This document shows, piece after piece, positions 7,326 through 14,274 of a stretch of DNA of 14,398 nt (its first letter is position 1; each line of letters opens with the position of its first letter). This DNA is from an uncultured Muribaculaceae bacterium (GTDB taxonomy: Bacteria > Bacteroidota > Bacteroidia > Bacteroidales > Muribaculaceae): positions 1 through 14,398 of the forward strand of contig CALHWU010000150.1 of the NCBI GenBank assembly GCA_938039795.1, read 5' to 3'. The position numbers and the translations under genes were made by a program. Under the pieces are notes generated by a model. It was given only the letters and a program-made list of their open reading frames with translations, did no database searches and had not been told where the DNA came from.

Positions 7326-8329
7326 TGCAGTTCTATCAGTTCGTCAGGTTCGAAATCGCGTGGCGCCTCAAGTCCGATAACGACATCCCACAACATCGGG
7401 CTAACACCGTTGCCCGGACGTTTCACCGTAAGGTTGTCGTCGCAGAAACGCTCTCCCTTCCGGATTGGCTTTGACGCAATTATACTCTTCCTGGCTATGG
7501 CGATATTCTTGCGCTCCGACGGGCTGACTCTCTTGCATGAAGAACCGAGAGCCTCCTCGGTGTGCCGGATTGCCTTTATCATGGCCGCGAGCTCCGCGGG
7601 TTCGAGCGAGGCCACATGATCCGGCCCGGGCAGTGACTTGTCGAGAGTAAAATGCTTCTCTATCACCTGAGCGCCCATGGCCACAGCCGCTACTGGCACT
7701 TCTATACCGAGAGTATGGTCGCTGTAGCCCACACGACAACCTATGGCATCGCGGAGCGTGAGCATGGCCCTGAGATTAACGTCGGCATAGGGGGTGGGAT
7801 ACTCCGTATTGCAGTGAAGCAGCGTGATCATATCCCGGTCAAGCCCTCCGTCGAGGAGCACGTTTACCGCGTCGTCGACCTCTCCGAGCCGGCTCATGCC
7901 GGTCGACATCACCACGGGCTCACCTATCGCGGCTATCTTGCGGAGATACGGGAGATTGGTGATCTCCCCTGACGGTATCTTCCAGAGATCCATGCCGAGC
8001 GGACGCAATATGTCGATAGAATCAAGATCAAACGGCGTGGATATGAATTTAATGCCGATACTGTCGCAATACTCTTTCAACGGCCTGAAATCCTCCGGCC
8101 TGAGCATTATCTTTCTCACCATGTCAAGCTGGCTTTCTGACGTGCCGGTATTATGTTTCTGATACTCGGCCTGTTCGGCGCGGACAGATATGACATTTTC
8201 CGGGATACCGGTCTGAAACTTCACATAGTCGGCGCCTGCACGCTTCGCCTCATCGGCCAGACGGCAGGCCATTTCAAGCGAACCGTTGTGGTTCACTCCG
8301 GCCTCTGCTATGACGATTGTATTTCCCAT
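7322..8329 (-). CDS. neuB: N-acetylneuraminate synthase or related nonulosonate synthase (NeuB family)
   Basis: A 335-residue enzyme condensing phosphoenolpyruvate with ManNAc or a similar hexosamine to make a nine-carbon sialic-acid-like sugar. The N-terminal TIM barrel shows IAEAGVNHNGSLEMA (7-21), ADYVKFQTG (33-41), FISTPFDLDS, KIPSGEITN (117-125), MSTGM and CNTEYPTPYADVNL (173-186). Two likely metal-binding histidines are His205 (YSDHT) and His226 (EKHFTLD). A C-terminal SAF/antifreeze-like domain (about 278-335) includes Arg304 in KRPGNGVSP, the arginine that reaches into the partner active site in this dimeric family. It overlaps neuC by 4 bases and follows the HAD gene by 17 bases. Neu5Ac is the simplest product given the neighbouring epimerase, but legionaminic acid is possible. 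Confidence 0.93.
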   Translation of the reverse strand: MGNTIVIAEAGVNHNGSLEMACRLADEAKRAGADYVKFQTGIPENVISVRAEQAEYQKHNTGTSESQLDMVRKIMLRPEDFRPLKEYCDSIGIKFISTPFDLDSIDILRPLGMDLWKIPSGEITNLPYLRKIAAIGEPVVMSTGMSRLGEVDDAVNVLLDGGLDRDMITLLHCNTEYPTPYADVNLRAMLTLRDAIGCRVGYSDHTLGIEVPVAAVAMGAQVIEKHFTLDKSLPGPDHVASLEPAELAAMIKAIRHTEEALGSSCKRVSPSERKNIAIARKSIIASKPIRKGERFCDDNLTVKRPGNGVSPMLWDVVIGLEAPRDFEPDELIELQ

Positions 8330-8346
8330 TGCCTGAATCTGTAGGT

Positions 8347-8658
8347 TTACTTTAATAATTTCTCACGTATACTGTCCCATCCGAGAACCTGCGGATTCAT
8401 TGCACGGTCATCAATCCACACCTCCCCTACCGGTTTGCCCATCATCAGCTGATGATATTTCACACCATGCCGTCTGAGCCAGTCGGCCGTCACCTCATAC
8501 TCTGCCCAAGTCCGGGCAGAATAGATTATAATCGTGTCGCCGCGGTCATAAAGCTCATTGACCGTCTCGACTGCTCCCGGCAGCGGTTCGGCCAGCGGTC
8601 GTGAGAACTGACGCATCTCGCGGCATATCGTCCCGTCAAGATCTATGATTATCTGCAT
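8347..8658 (-). CDS. Small HAD-superfamily hydrolase
   Basis: A 103-residue minimal HAD-fold protein without a cap domain. Motif I is DLDGT (Asp6 nucleophile, Asp8 acid/base), motif II is the serine in IIIYSART (about 43-50), and the lysine/acidic motifs III/IV appear as GKPVGEVWIDDRA (74-86). All catalytic positions expected of a phosphatase are present. Similar short HAD proteins occur in capsule and surface-sugar clusters. Placed between the ATP-grasp and NeuB genes (18- and 17-base gaps), it probably acts on a phosphorylated sugar or intermediate of the same pathway. However, NeuC plus NeuB releases unphosphorylated sugar and does not need a phosphatase, so its substrate is open. Confidence 0.8.
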   Translation of the reverse strand: MQIIIDLDGTICREMRQFSRPLAEPLPGAVETVNELYDRGDTIIIYSARTWAEYEVTADWLRRHGVKYHQLMMGKPVGEVWIDDRAMNPQVLGWDSIREKLLK

Positions 8659-8676
8659 AAAATCGGTATTATTGAT

Positions 8677-9633
8677 TCAACAGTCTGTAAACACCACCTC
8701 TGCGAGATAACGCGCTACGAGCGTATGGTCGCGCCAGTCATCGACCGGATCCATCTGTTCTCCCAGAGTCTCTCCGATCAGCATGTCGAGGATACCCGAC
8801 CCGGCGGCTATCGACGTCACGACGCCTCCGCCAAGACGAGGATTCACTTCCATGACAAGCGACTGACCGTTGCGGCGGTCGCGCAGCAACTGAACGGTCA
8901 CAGGCCCGCGGAAAGCACCCGCATCAAGCACACGGCGTACAAGCGCAATCAGCGCCTGATCCCTGACCGTAATGCTTCTGGTCACTTCGCCTCCCGCCGT
9001 CTCAAGCCTTATGCGTGGCACCACAGAAAGCACACGCCCCGCGCGGTCGACATAGCAGTCGGCCGTCACCTCTTCTGCGTCAGCCACATACCTTTGGGCC
9101 ATATAAGTCTGTGCGTCGATTTCGGCCGGAATGTCCGACTCTCTGCGGCATATGGTTATACCTTTGGAGGCGGAGCCACAGCGCGGCTTTAAGATTATGG
9201 GGAGAACCACCTTACCTTCAAGGGGGAGCGCCACTCGATCCGGCACGGGAATCGAGTGAAGTCTGAACCAGTCGTCAGCAGCGCTTTTGTCAAACATCAC
9301 TCTGCACAGTCTCTCATCCGACACCGGTACAAACGCATCAGTCGCCCCTCGCAAAGCAGCGGCCACTTCAACGGCCGGATCGACGAACGGGAGCACCAGA
9401 TCCACCCCTTCACTCCTGATCACGCGAAGCAGATCATCTCTCACTCCAGCATCGGAGAACCGCAGCCCCTTGATGACGCGCCCTTCGGACGCTATGGGAA
9501 CCTCTTCGGAAAGTTCATAAGAGAGCACGTTAAGATTCAGCCCTCGACTGGCAGCCGCATCTTTGAAGTGTCGGGCAACTGATACCCGCTTGGCGCCTCC
9601 GAGCATCAATACGCAAAGATTATTATTCTTCAT
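8677..9633 (-). CDS. ATP-grasp domain protein (carbamoyl-phosphate-synthase-like ligase)
   Basis: A 318-residue protein with the three-part layout of ATP-grasp ligases, which activate a carboxylate as an acyl phosphate and join it to an amine or other nucleophile. An N-terminal Rossmann-like region (CVLMLGGAKR at 7-16, LVLPFVDPAVEVAA at 79-92) is followed by the ATP-binding lysine and flexible glycine loop ILKPRCGSASKG (147-158), the adenine-side acidic stretch QRYVADAEEVTADCYVD (180-196), and the metal-binding end VQLL...MEVNPRLGGG with Glu262 and Asn264. It is the first gene of the compact group with HAD, NeuB and NeuC. Its carboxylate substrate could be the nonulosonic acid itself or a precursor (inference). 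A -7-like box begins 4 bases before its ATG, hinting at a very short or absent leader. Confidence 0.85.
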   Translation of the reverse strand: MKNNNLCVLMLGGAKRVSVARHFKDAAASRGLNLNVLSYELSEEVPIASEGRVIKGLRFSDAGVRDDLLRVIRSEGVDLVLPFVDPAVEVAAALRGATDAFVPVSDERLCRVMFDKSAADDWFRLHSIPVPDRVALPLEGKVVLPIILKPRCGSASKGITICRRESDIPAEIDAQTYMAQRYVADAEEVTADCYVDRAGRVLSVVPRIRLETAGGEVTRSITVRDQALIALVRRVLDAGAFRGPVTVQLLRDRRNGQSLVMEVNPRLGGGVVTSIAAGSGILDMLIGETLGEQMDPVDDWRDHTLVARYLAEVVFTDC

Positions 9634-9637
9634 GGTG

Positions 9638-9645
9638 CAAATTTA
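9638..9645 (-). promoter_or_regulatory. Putative -7 box in front of the ATP-grasp gene
   Basis: On the minus strand TAAATTTG matches TAnnTTTG and ends 4 bases before the ATG at 9633. No TTG is present 19-21 bases upstream. If active, it would start transcription at or next to the ATG (leaderless). It may equally be a chance match in an AT-rich gap. Confidence 0.3.
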
Positions 9646-9736
9646 CAAATTTTTCCCACAGGCATTGCCCGGACAGCACAGATAATGGTCAAGAAGAGCC
9701 GGCGCCCTTTATCGGTAGGGATGGATTCCGCGACAA

Positions 9737-10108
9737 TCAGCTGCTGGGAGGAAGATCCTCCCACTCGACATCGGTGACCTGCGACTCAGTGACTGTTGAT
9801 CTTGAAGTTTCACCTGTTTCCGAGGTCGAGGTCTGTTCCACTGTAATTTCATCGAAAGCGACATATTCACCCATATCGCGGGTAAACACCTTGCGTCGGG
9901 CTTTCTTTGGAGCCTCACGTCGACGTCGACCGCCGTTTCGGCCATCATTATCATTCCGGCCAAAGCCATATGCCGCTCCTGAGGCACCCTGTTCGAAAGC
10001 CTCACGAGCTTCGCGGCGAAGACGACTCATCGTGCGCCACACCCTGAAAGCCGGACGCAGCAGATAGTAGCCGAGGAATGCCAGTATAAGTATCAGAAAA
10101 AAACTCAT
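9737..10108 (-). CDS. DUF4834 family membrane-anchored protein
   Basis: A 123-residue protein with one N-terminal membrane segment (about 3-17, FFLILILAFLGYYLL), then a basic arginine-rich stretch (about 24-72), a KVFTRDMGEYVAFDEI segment that is the conserved part of the family, and a Ser/Thr/acid-rich tail ending VEWEDLPPS. This matches DUF4834, a Bacteroidota family of unknown function often seen beside phospholipid genes. It follows pssA by 82 bases. It probably sits at the inner membrane with its charged part in the cytoplasm (positive-inside rule), perhaps with a structural or regulatory role near phosphatidylethanolamine synthesis; no catalytic motif is visible. Confidence 0.82.
   Translation of the reverse strand: MSFFLILILAFLGYYLLRPAFRVWRTMSRLRREAREAFEQGASGAAYGFGRNDNDGRNGGRRRREAPKKARRKVFTRDMGEYVAFDEITVEQTSTSETGETSRSTVTESQVTDVEWEDLPPSS
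9746..9762. repeat. Short perfect inverted repeat at the end of the DUF4834 gene
   Basis: GGGAGGA and TCCTCCC are perfect 7-base arms around a 3-base loop (AGA on the plus strand). The repeat covers the codons just before the DUF4834 stop. No T-run follows on the minus strand, so it is not a standard terminator; it could protect an mRNA 3' end or simply reflect codon choice. Confidence 0.4.
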
Positions 10109-10190
10109 AGTTCGTAGTGGATTAACGGTTATGAGGACAAAGATGTTCGCCTGTGGACAATTGGCCTGCTGGCGTCGCCCTGCCGGGAAA

Positions 10191-10910
10191 TCAGGCGGAG
10201 ACTATGCGCTTGCTGCTCACAAGCGATATGACCACATAGAATATCATTCCCCAGGCGAGCCCTGAGAGTCCGCCCGTGATGACGAAGAGCAGCGTAGCCA
10301 GAATTATTACATAGCGGCTGAAATTCTCACGCCAGCCGAAACTGGAGAATTTAAGCGAAAACATCGGCCGCGAACAAACCATCAGCGACGAAAAGGCTAC
10401 AAGTATCACCGCAGTCAGGATGTTGCCCAGATAGAGATGCGAATGGTTCCAGGCTACGAATCCGATCCAGAATATCGCGTTGGCAGGGATAGGGAGCCCG
10501 ATGAAATAAGTTGTCTGGCGGTCGTCGATGTTGAAACGTGCGAGACGCAGAGCGCCGAACAGCACGATGACAAGCGAAGCGAATGCCCACCAGGTCCAGC
10601 CTCCGTTAAAATACGACATCGTATTGAACATCAGCGAAGCCGGGGCCAGTCCGAAACTGACGAGATCAGACAGTGAGTCGAGCTCCTTGCCCAGAAGAGA
10701 GTATACGTGAAGCTTGCGCGCCATGGCTCCGTCGGCAAAATCAAACACTGCCGATGCTGCCATCAGTACAAATGCCCACTGATAGCCCGACAATGCTCCG
10801 AATGCCTCGCCGTAGTTAAACGAAAAAACACATGCGGCCGCCCCACAGAGCAGATTAAGACAGGTAATCGAGTTGGGGATATTGGCTTTTATGCGTGGGA
10901 ATATCGACAT
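10191..10910 (-). CDS. pssA: CDP-diacylglycerol--serine O-phosphatidyltransferase
   Basis: A 239-residue polytopic membrane enzyme joining CDP-diacylglycerol and serine to give phosphatidylserine. The full CDP-alcohol phosphatidyltransferase signature is present: Asp57, Asp60-Gly61, Ala64-Arg65, Gly74, Asp78 and Asp82, with the exact spacing D-x2-DG-x2-AR-x8-G-x3-D-x3-D. Several hydrophobic segments follow, as expected of the family. It begins 19 bases after psd, whose product acts on its own product, so the pair forms the complete phosphatidylethanolamine branch. It is the PssA type with a membrane fold rather than the phospholipase D-like E. coli enzyme. Confidence 0.96.
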   Translation of the reverse strand: MSIFPRIKANIPNSITCLNLLCGAAACVFSFNYGEAFGALSGYQWAFVLMAASAVFDFADGAMARKLHVYSLLGKELDSLSDLVSFGLAPASLMFNTMSYFNGGWTWWAFASLVIVLFGALRLARFNIDDRQTTYFIGLPIPANAIFWIGFVAWNHSHLYLGNILTAVILVAFSSLMVCSRPMFSLKFSSFGWRENFSRYVIILATLLFVITGGLSGLAWGMIFYVVISLVSSKRIVSA

Positions 10911-10929
10911 TGGTATGCTGTAAAATTCG

Positions 10930-11619
10930 TTAGGTGTTTGATGATGGCGCGGTGCGGAGACGAGCCACTTCGGTTATACCGCCGACCGTCTTGTCGCCGA
11001 TTTTCACAAGTATCTCCGTATCGAGCGGCAAAAAGATGTCGACCCTCGACCCGAACTTGATAAAACCGAGATGATCCTCTATATTGGCTTCCTCTCCGGG
11101 TTCCGCATATGTCACGATGCGGCGCGCTACCGCTCCGGCTATCTGGCGCACGAGCACATCGCAGCCGGCAGTAGCCCGGATCAGGATGGTAGACCGTTCG
11201 TTCTCGAGGCTTGCCTTCGGCAGATAAGCCGATAGGAAACGGCCGCCATGATGACGCACGAGTTTTACCTCGCCGTTGACCGGAAACCAGTTGGCATGCA
11301 CGTTGACAACCGACATAAACACCGACAGCTGTATGACATCGCGGTGAAGCACCTCGCTCTCATACACTTGCTCAAGAGCCACAACGCGACCGTCGACCGA
11401 CGACACTACCAGAGAATCCGTAACTTTACCGGGGAAATGGCGGCGCGGCGACCGGAAAAAATTCACCACGAGAAGGTAGAAAACACCCGACACCGACGAA
11501 AAGACTATAGGGATTACTGCCGGACGTATGAACATCCACGCCGAAGCATTCACCACCAATAATATCAGCAGCAGAATGATCAGTATGTTGGTACCTTCTC
11601 TATGTATCTTGACTTTCAT
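10930..11619 (-). CDS. psd: Phosphatidylserine decarboxylase, short form
   Basis: A 229-residue proenzyme that decarboxylates phosphatidylserine to phosphatidylethanolamine using a self-made pyruvoyl group. Two membrane segments lie at about 11-30 and 34-53. Conserved blocks include NFFRSPRR (53-60), SSVDGRVV (73-80), VFMSVVNVHANWFP (100-113) and the self-cleavage site GFIKFGSRVDIFLP, where chain cleavage is expected between Gly190 and Ser191. The length fits the short (PSD-A) class, not the ~320-residue E. coli enzyme. It leads a same-strand run with pssA and DUF4834, 19 bases before pssA, and has an exact -7 box about 70 bases upstream. Confidence 0.96.
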   Translation of the reverse strand: MKVKIHREGTNILIILLLILLVVNASAWMFIRPAVIPIVFSSVSGVFYLLVVNFFRSPRRHFPGKVTDSLVVSSVDGRVVALEQVYESEVLHRDVIQLSVFMSVVNVHANWFPVNGEVKLVRHHGGRFLSAYLPKASLENERSTILIRATAGCDVLVRQIAGAVARRIVTYAEPGEEANIEDHLGFIKFGSRVDIFLPLDTEILVKIGDKTVGGITEVARLRTAPSSNT

Positions 11620-11686
11620 CGTTGGCTTATAGTCGGGTCGGCTGGCACTGGCATCATCAAGAAACGCACGTTGGCCATTTAGCCCA

Positions 11687-11694
11687 CAAAGTTA
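11687..11694 (-). promoter_or_regulatory. Putative -7 box for the psd-pssA-DUF4834 run
   Basis: On the minus strand TAACTTTG matches TAnnTTTG exactly, 67 bases before the psd ATG. The matching -33 TTG is not at the usual spacing, so the call rests on the -7 box. The predicted leader is about 60 bases. Confidence 0.45.
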
Positions 11695-11792
11695 AGCATT
11701 TTTTTCCAACCGTCACCGTTAATCATCGTGAAATTACACTTATTCCGCACTTTATCTTTACGTTTTAATCTGCACGCACTCCTTTCCGCACG

Positions 11793-11828
11793 CAGAGCGC
11801 CATACCGCTCTTACGGTACAGCGCTCTG
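11793..11828. repeat. Strong intergenic hairpin between glgB and psd
   Basis: The outer arms CAGAGCGC (11793-11800) and GCGCTCTG (11821-11828) are perfect complements. Inside, after a CA/CA mismatch, TACCG (11803-11807) pairs with CGGTA (11814-11818) around a six-base loop. The hairpin lies 35 bases past the glgB stop and about 100 bases before the psd -7 box, so it may end or protect the glgB transcript. Neither strand shows a T-run right after it. The rest of 11620-11863 holds no gene I can support. Confidence 0.65.
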
Positions 11829-11863
11829 TTATGCATAAGGGTCATTTGTCACCCTCGGAAATA

Positions 11864-14170
11864 TCAGGCCTCCTTTTTCGGACGTCCCGGCTTGCGTTTG
11901 GCCGGCACTTCGGTCTCCGATTTCTTGGGGCGGCCGGGCTTCCGTTTAGCGGGCGACGACGGCTGCGTGGTTTCCGTCTTTTTCGGGCGACCGGGCTTGC
12001 GTTTTTCAGGCGCTGAATTAGCCTCATCATTAACGGCTTTTTTCGGTCGACCTGGCTTGCGCTTCGATTCAGCTGCCGCTTCAGGATCCGGAGTAGCCGG
12101 AGTCTTCGCCTGTTTCGACGACGTCTTGTGGGCTGGAGCCTTTTTACCGTCGACAAGTTTCAGCACCTGAGCCGAACGTGCCGGCAGATAGAGCTTGAGC
12201 CATGCCACTCCATGTGGTTCAAACAAAGGATCAGGCGTAGTGAAATGACGCACGGTCTCGTCTACATTGCCGTATCCGCCGAAGAGCGGGCTGTCGGTCG
12301 ACAGCACCACCTGATACTCCCCTGGAGGTGTCAGGATGCCATAACCGGAGAACGACTTGAAGGGATTGAAATTGTAGACAAACACGAGATCGCCGCGGCG
12401 ATAGGCCAGCACCTGATCGTCGTCCTTCTCCCACAGCTTAGCTACAGGAAGCGACTGGAAGTTGTAGACACCGCTTATAAGCGATATCATCGCATTGTCG
12501 AAATCGTTGAGATAGCAGTATTTCAGCTCCTTGCGGTCAACGAGATCCCACTGGCGGCGGGCATATTTGTACCTCCAGCCGTTGCCTTCGCGCGGGAAGT
12601 CGATCCATTCTGGATGTCCGAACTCATTGCCCATGAAGTTGAGATAGCCACCGTTGATCGTAGAAGCGGTCACCAGACGTATCATCTTGTGGAGGGCTAT
12701 GCCACGGGCTACTGTCATATTGTCGTCATCCTTCATCATATGCCAGTACATCTGATCGTCGATCAGACGGAATATCACCGTCTTGTCGCCCACGAGCGCC
12801 TGATCGTGGCTCTCTACGTAGGAGATGGTTTTCTCATCGGCGCGGCGGTTGGTCAGCTCCCAGAATATTGATGTAGGATGCCAGTCCTCGTCTTTCTTTT
12901 CCTTGAGCGTCTTGATCCAGTAGTCGGGGATACCCATGGCCATGCGGTAATCGAAGCCTATGCCACCGTCCTTGAACGGTATCGCCAGACCCGGCATGCC
13001 GCTCATCTCCTCAGCTATCGTGATCGCAGCGGGATTTATCTGATGGATGAGCTTGTTGGCAAGCGTAAGGTAAGTTATGGCGTTGACATCCTGATGACCG
13101 TTGTAGTAGTCGTCATATGACCCGAAGGCCTGTCCGAGTCCATGGCTGTAATATAGCATCGACGTGACGCCGTCGAAACGGAATCCATCGAAGCGGTACT
13201 CCTCCAGCCAGTACTTGCAGTTGGAGAGCAGAAAATGGAGCACCTCGTTCTTGCCGTAATCGAAGCAGAGCGAATCCCATGCCGGATGTTCGCGGCGGCC
13301 GTCGCCGTAAAAATACAAGTCATGACTGCCGTCGAGCCGTCCGAGTCCCTCTACTTCGTTCTTTACAGCGTGAGAGTGGACGATATCCATGATTACCGCG
13401 ATACCCAGCTCGTGGGCGCGGTCGATCAGTTCTTTCAGTTCCTCCGGAGTGCCGAAGCGCGAAGAAGCCGCGAAGAACGACGATACATGATAGCCGAACG
13501 AACCGTAATACGGGTGTTCCTGTATAGCCATGATCTGAATGGCATTGTAGCCGTCGGCATGGATGCGCGGCAACACGAGATCCTTGAATTCCCGATATGT
13601 GCCGACACCTTCACGCTCCTGCGCCATGCCTATATGGCACTCATAGATCAGCAGCGGCTTCGTGTCAGGACGGAATTTGTCAACATTCCATCTGTAGGGT
13701 TCTGCCGGATCCCACACCTGAGCCGAGAAGATATGGGTATGCTCATCCTGCACCACACGTGTGGCATAGGCCGGGATGCGTTCCCCTTGGCCTCCATCCC
13801 ATCTTACCATCATCTTGTAGAGCTGTCCGTGACTTATGGCGTCGGCCGGAAGAGTCACCTCCCAGACACCGCCGTCGGGCAGACGGCGCAACTCATAGCG
13901 CGCCTGCTGCTGCCATCCGGAGAAATCTCCGATCAGAGTGATCCCGGTTGCGTGGGGAGCATATTCGCGGAACACCCACCCGCCGTCGGCCTGACGGTGC
14001 AGTCCGAAGTAATTGTGGGCGTTGGCAAAATCGTCGAGCGACTTGCTCCCGGCGGTAAGCTCTTTCTCTTTTTTCACGGCATCTTCATGACGTCCCTCGA
14101 TCGCAGCCGAATACGGCTCAAGCCAGGGATCATTCTTAATGATGTTAAGGGGTTTCTTGGCTTTTGGCAT
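11864..14170 (-). CDS. glgB: 1,4-alpha-glucan branching enzyme with a C-terminal tail of four AT-hook-like motifs
   Basis: A 768-residue enzyme that cuts alpha-1,4-glucan and re-attaches the piece through alpha-1,6 bonds, shaping glycogen. It follows the eukaryotic-type (GH13_8) plan: N-terminal helix, CBM48 (about 62-150), a TIM barrel with GYNAIQIMAIQEHPYYGSFG and DIVHSHAVKN, nucleophile Asp333 (FRFDG), acid/base Glu387 (TIAEEM), stabiliser Asp456 (VESHDQ), and an all-beta C-domain ending near 673. After the normal enzyme end comes a tail of about 95 residues rich in Lys, Pro, Ala and Glu with four exact copies of KRKPGRPKK (703-711, 723-731, 742-750, 758-766). The GRP core flanked by basic residues is the AT-hook type of minor-groove-binding motif. 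All catalytic residues are intact. The gene stands alone, divergent from sufE. Enzyme identity is firm; the role of the tail is unknown. Confidence 0.95.
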   Translation of the reverse strand: MPKAKKPLNIIKNDPWLEPYSAAIEGRHEDAVKKEKELTAGSKSLDDFANAHNYFGLHRQADGGWVFREYAPHATGITLIGDFSGWQQQARYELRRLPDGGVWEVTLPADAISHGQLYKMMVRWDGGQGERIPAYATRVVQDEHTHIFSAQVWDPAEPYRWNVDKFRPDTKPLLIYECHIGMAQEREGVGTYREFKDLVLPRIHADGYNAIQIMAIQEHPYYGSFGYHVSSFFAASSRFGTPEELKELIDRAHELGIAVIMDIVHSHAVKNEVEGLGRLDGSHDLYFYGDGRREHPAWDSLCFDYGKNEVLHFLLSNCKYWLEEYRFDGFRFDGVTSMLYYSHGLGQAFGSYDDYYNGHQDVNAITYLTLANKLIHQINPAAITIAEEMSGMPGLAIPFKDGGIGFDYRMAMGIPDYWIKTLKEKKDEDWHPTSIFWELTNRRADEKTISYVESHDQALVGDKTVIFRLIDDQMYWHMMKDDDNMTVARGIALHKMIRLVTASTINGGYLNFMGNEFGHPEWIDFPREGNGWRYKYARRQWDLVDRKELKYCYLNDFDNAMISLISGVYNFQSLPVAKLWEKDDDQVLAYRRGDLVFVYNFNPFKSFSGYGILTPPGEYQVVLSTDSPLFGGYGNVDETVRHFTTPDPLFEPHGVAWLKLYLPARSAQVLKLVDGKKAPAHKTSSKQAKTPATPDPEAAAESKRKPGRPKKAVNDEANSAPEKRKPGRPKKTETTQPSSPAKRKPGRPKKSETEVPAKRKPGRPKKEA
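11873..12064 (-). repeat. Four in-frame 27-base repeats encoding KRKPGRPKK
   Basis: Copies lie at 11873-11899, 11921-11947, 11978-12004 and 12038-12064, separated by acidic/Ala-Pro-Ser-Thr linkers of 7, 10 and 11 codons (from the C-terminal end inward). The encoded nonapeptide is identical in all four, while codons differ: the PGRP codons are CCG-GGA-CGT-CCG, CCC-GGC-CGC-CCC, CCC-GGT-CGC-CCG and CCA-GGT-CGA-CCG. The conservation is therefore in the protein, not the DNA. Confidence 0.95.
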
Positions 14171-14202
14171 GATTATGTAATAGTATTGATGTTTTAGTAT
14201 CG

Positions 14203-14210
14203 CAAACTTA
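14203..14210 (-). promoter_or_regulatory. Putative -7 box for glgB
   Basis: On the minus strand TAAGTTTG matches TAnnTTTG and lies 32 bases before the glgB ATG. A TTG at 14229-14227 is only 16 bases upstream, shorter than usual, so the -33 element is uncertain. Confidence 0.45.
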
Positions 14211-14274
14211 ATGATTATTTTTGGAACAACACTCCTTTTGCATTACTTTTTTTGACATCACTTCGGCCCATGGA

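Noticed and set aside
6144..9633. WecB-type epimerase and PseI-type synthase as alternatives
   Set aside because: The epimerase shows the GGEITEGAYDDSIRHAITK block of hydrolysing NeuC/LegG enzymes rather than WecB. The window has no pseudaminic-acid genes to support PseI, though LegI cannot be excluded.
9746..9762. Intrinsic terminator after DUF4834
   Set aside because: The 7-base stem lies before the stop codon and is not followed by a T-run on the minus strand.
11873..12064. CRISPR-like or tandem DNA repeat array
   Set aside because: The repeats are codons for KRKPGRPKK in the glgB frame, differ in synonymous positions and have unequal linkers.
13235..14197. 320-codon open frame on the plus strand opposite glgB
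   Set aside because: It is antisense to a well-conserved enzyme gene and shows no recognisable domain. Long antisense frames are expected at this base composition.
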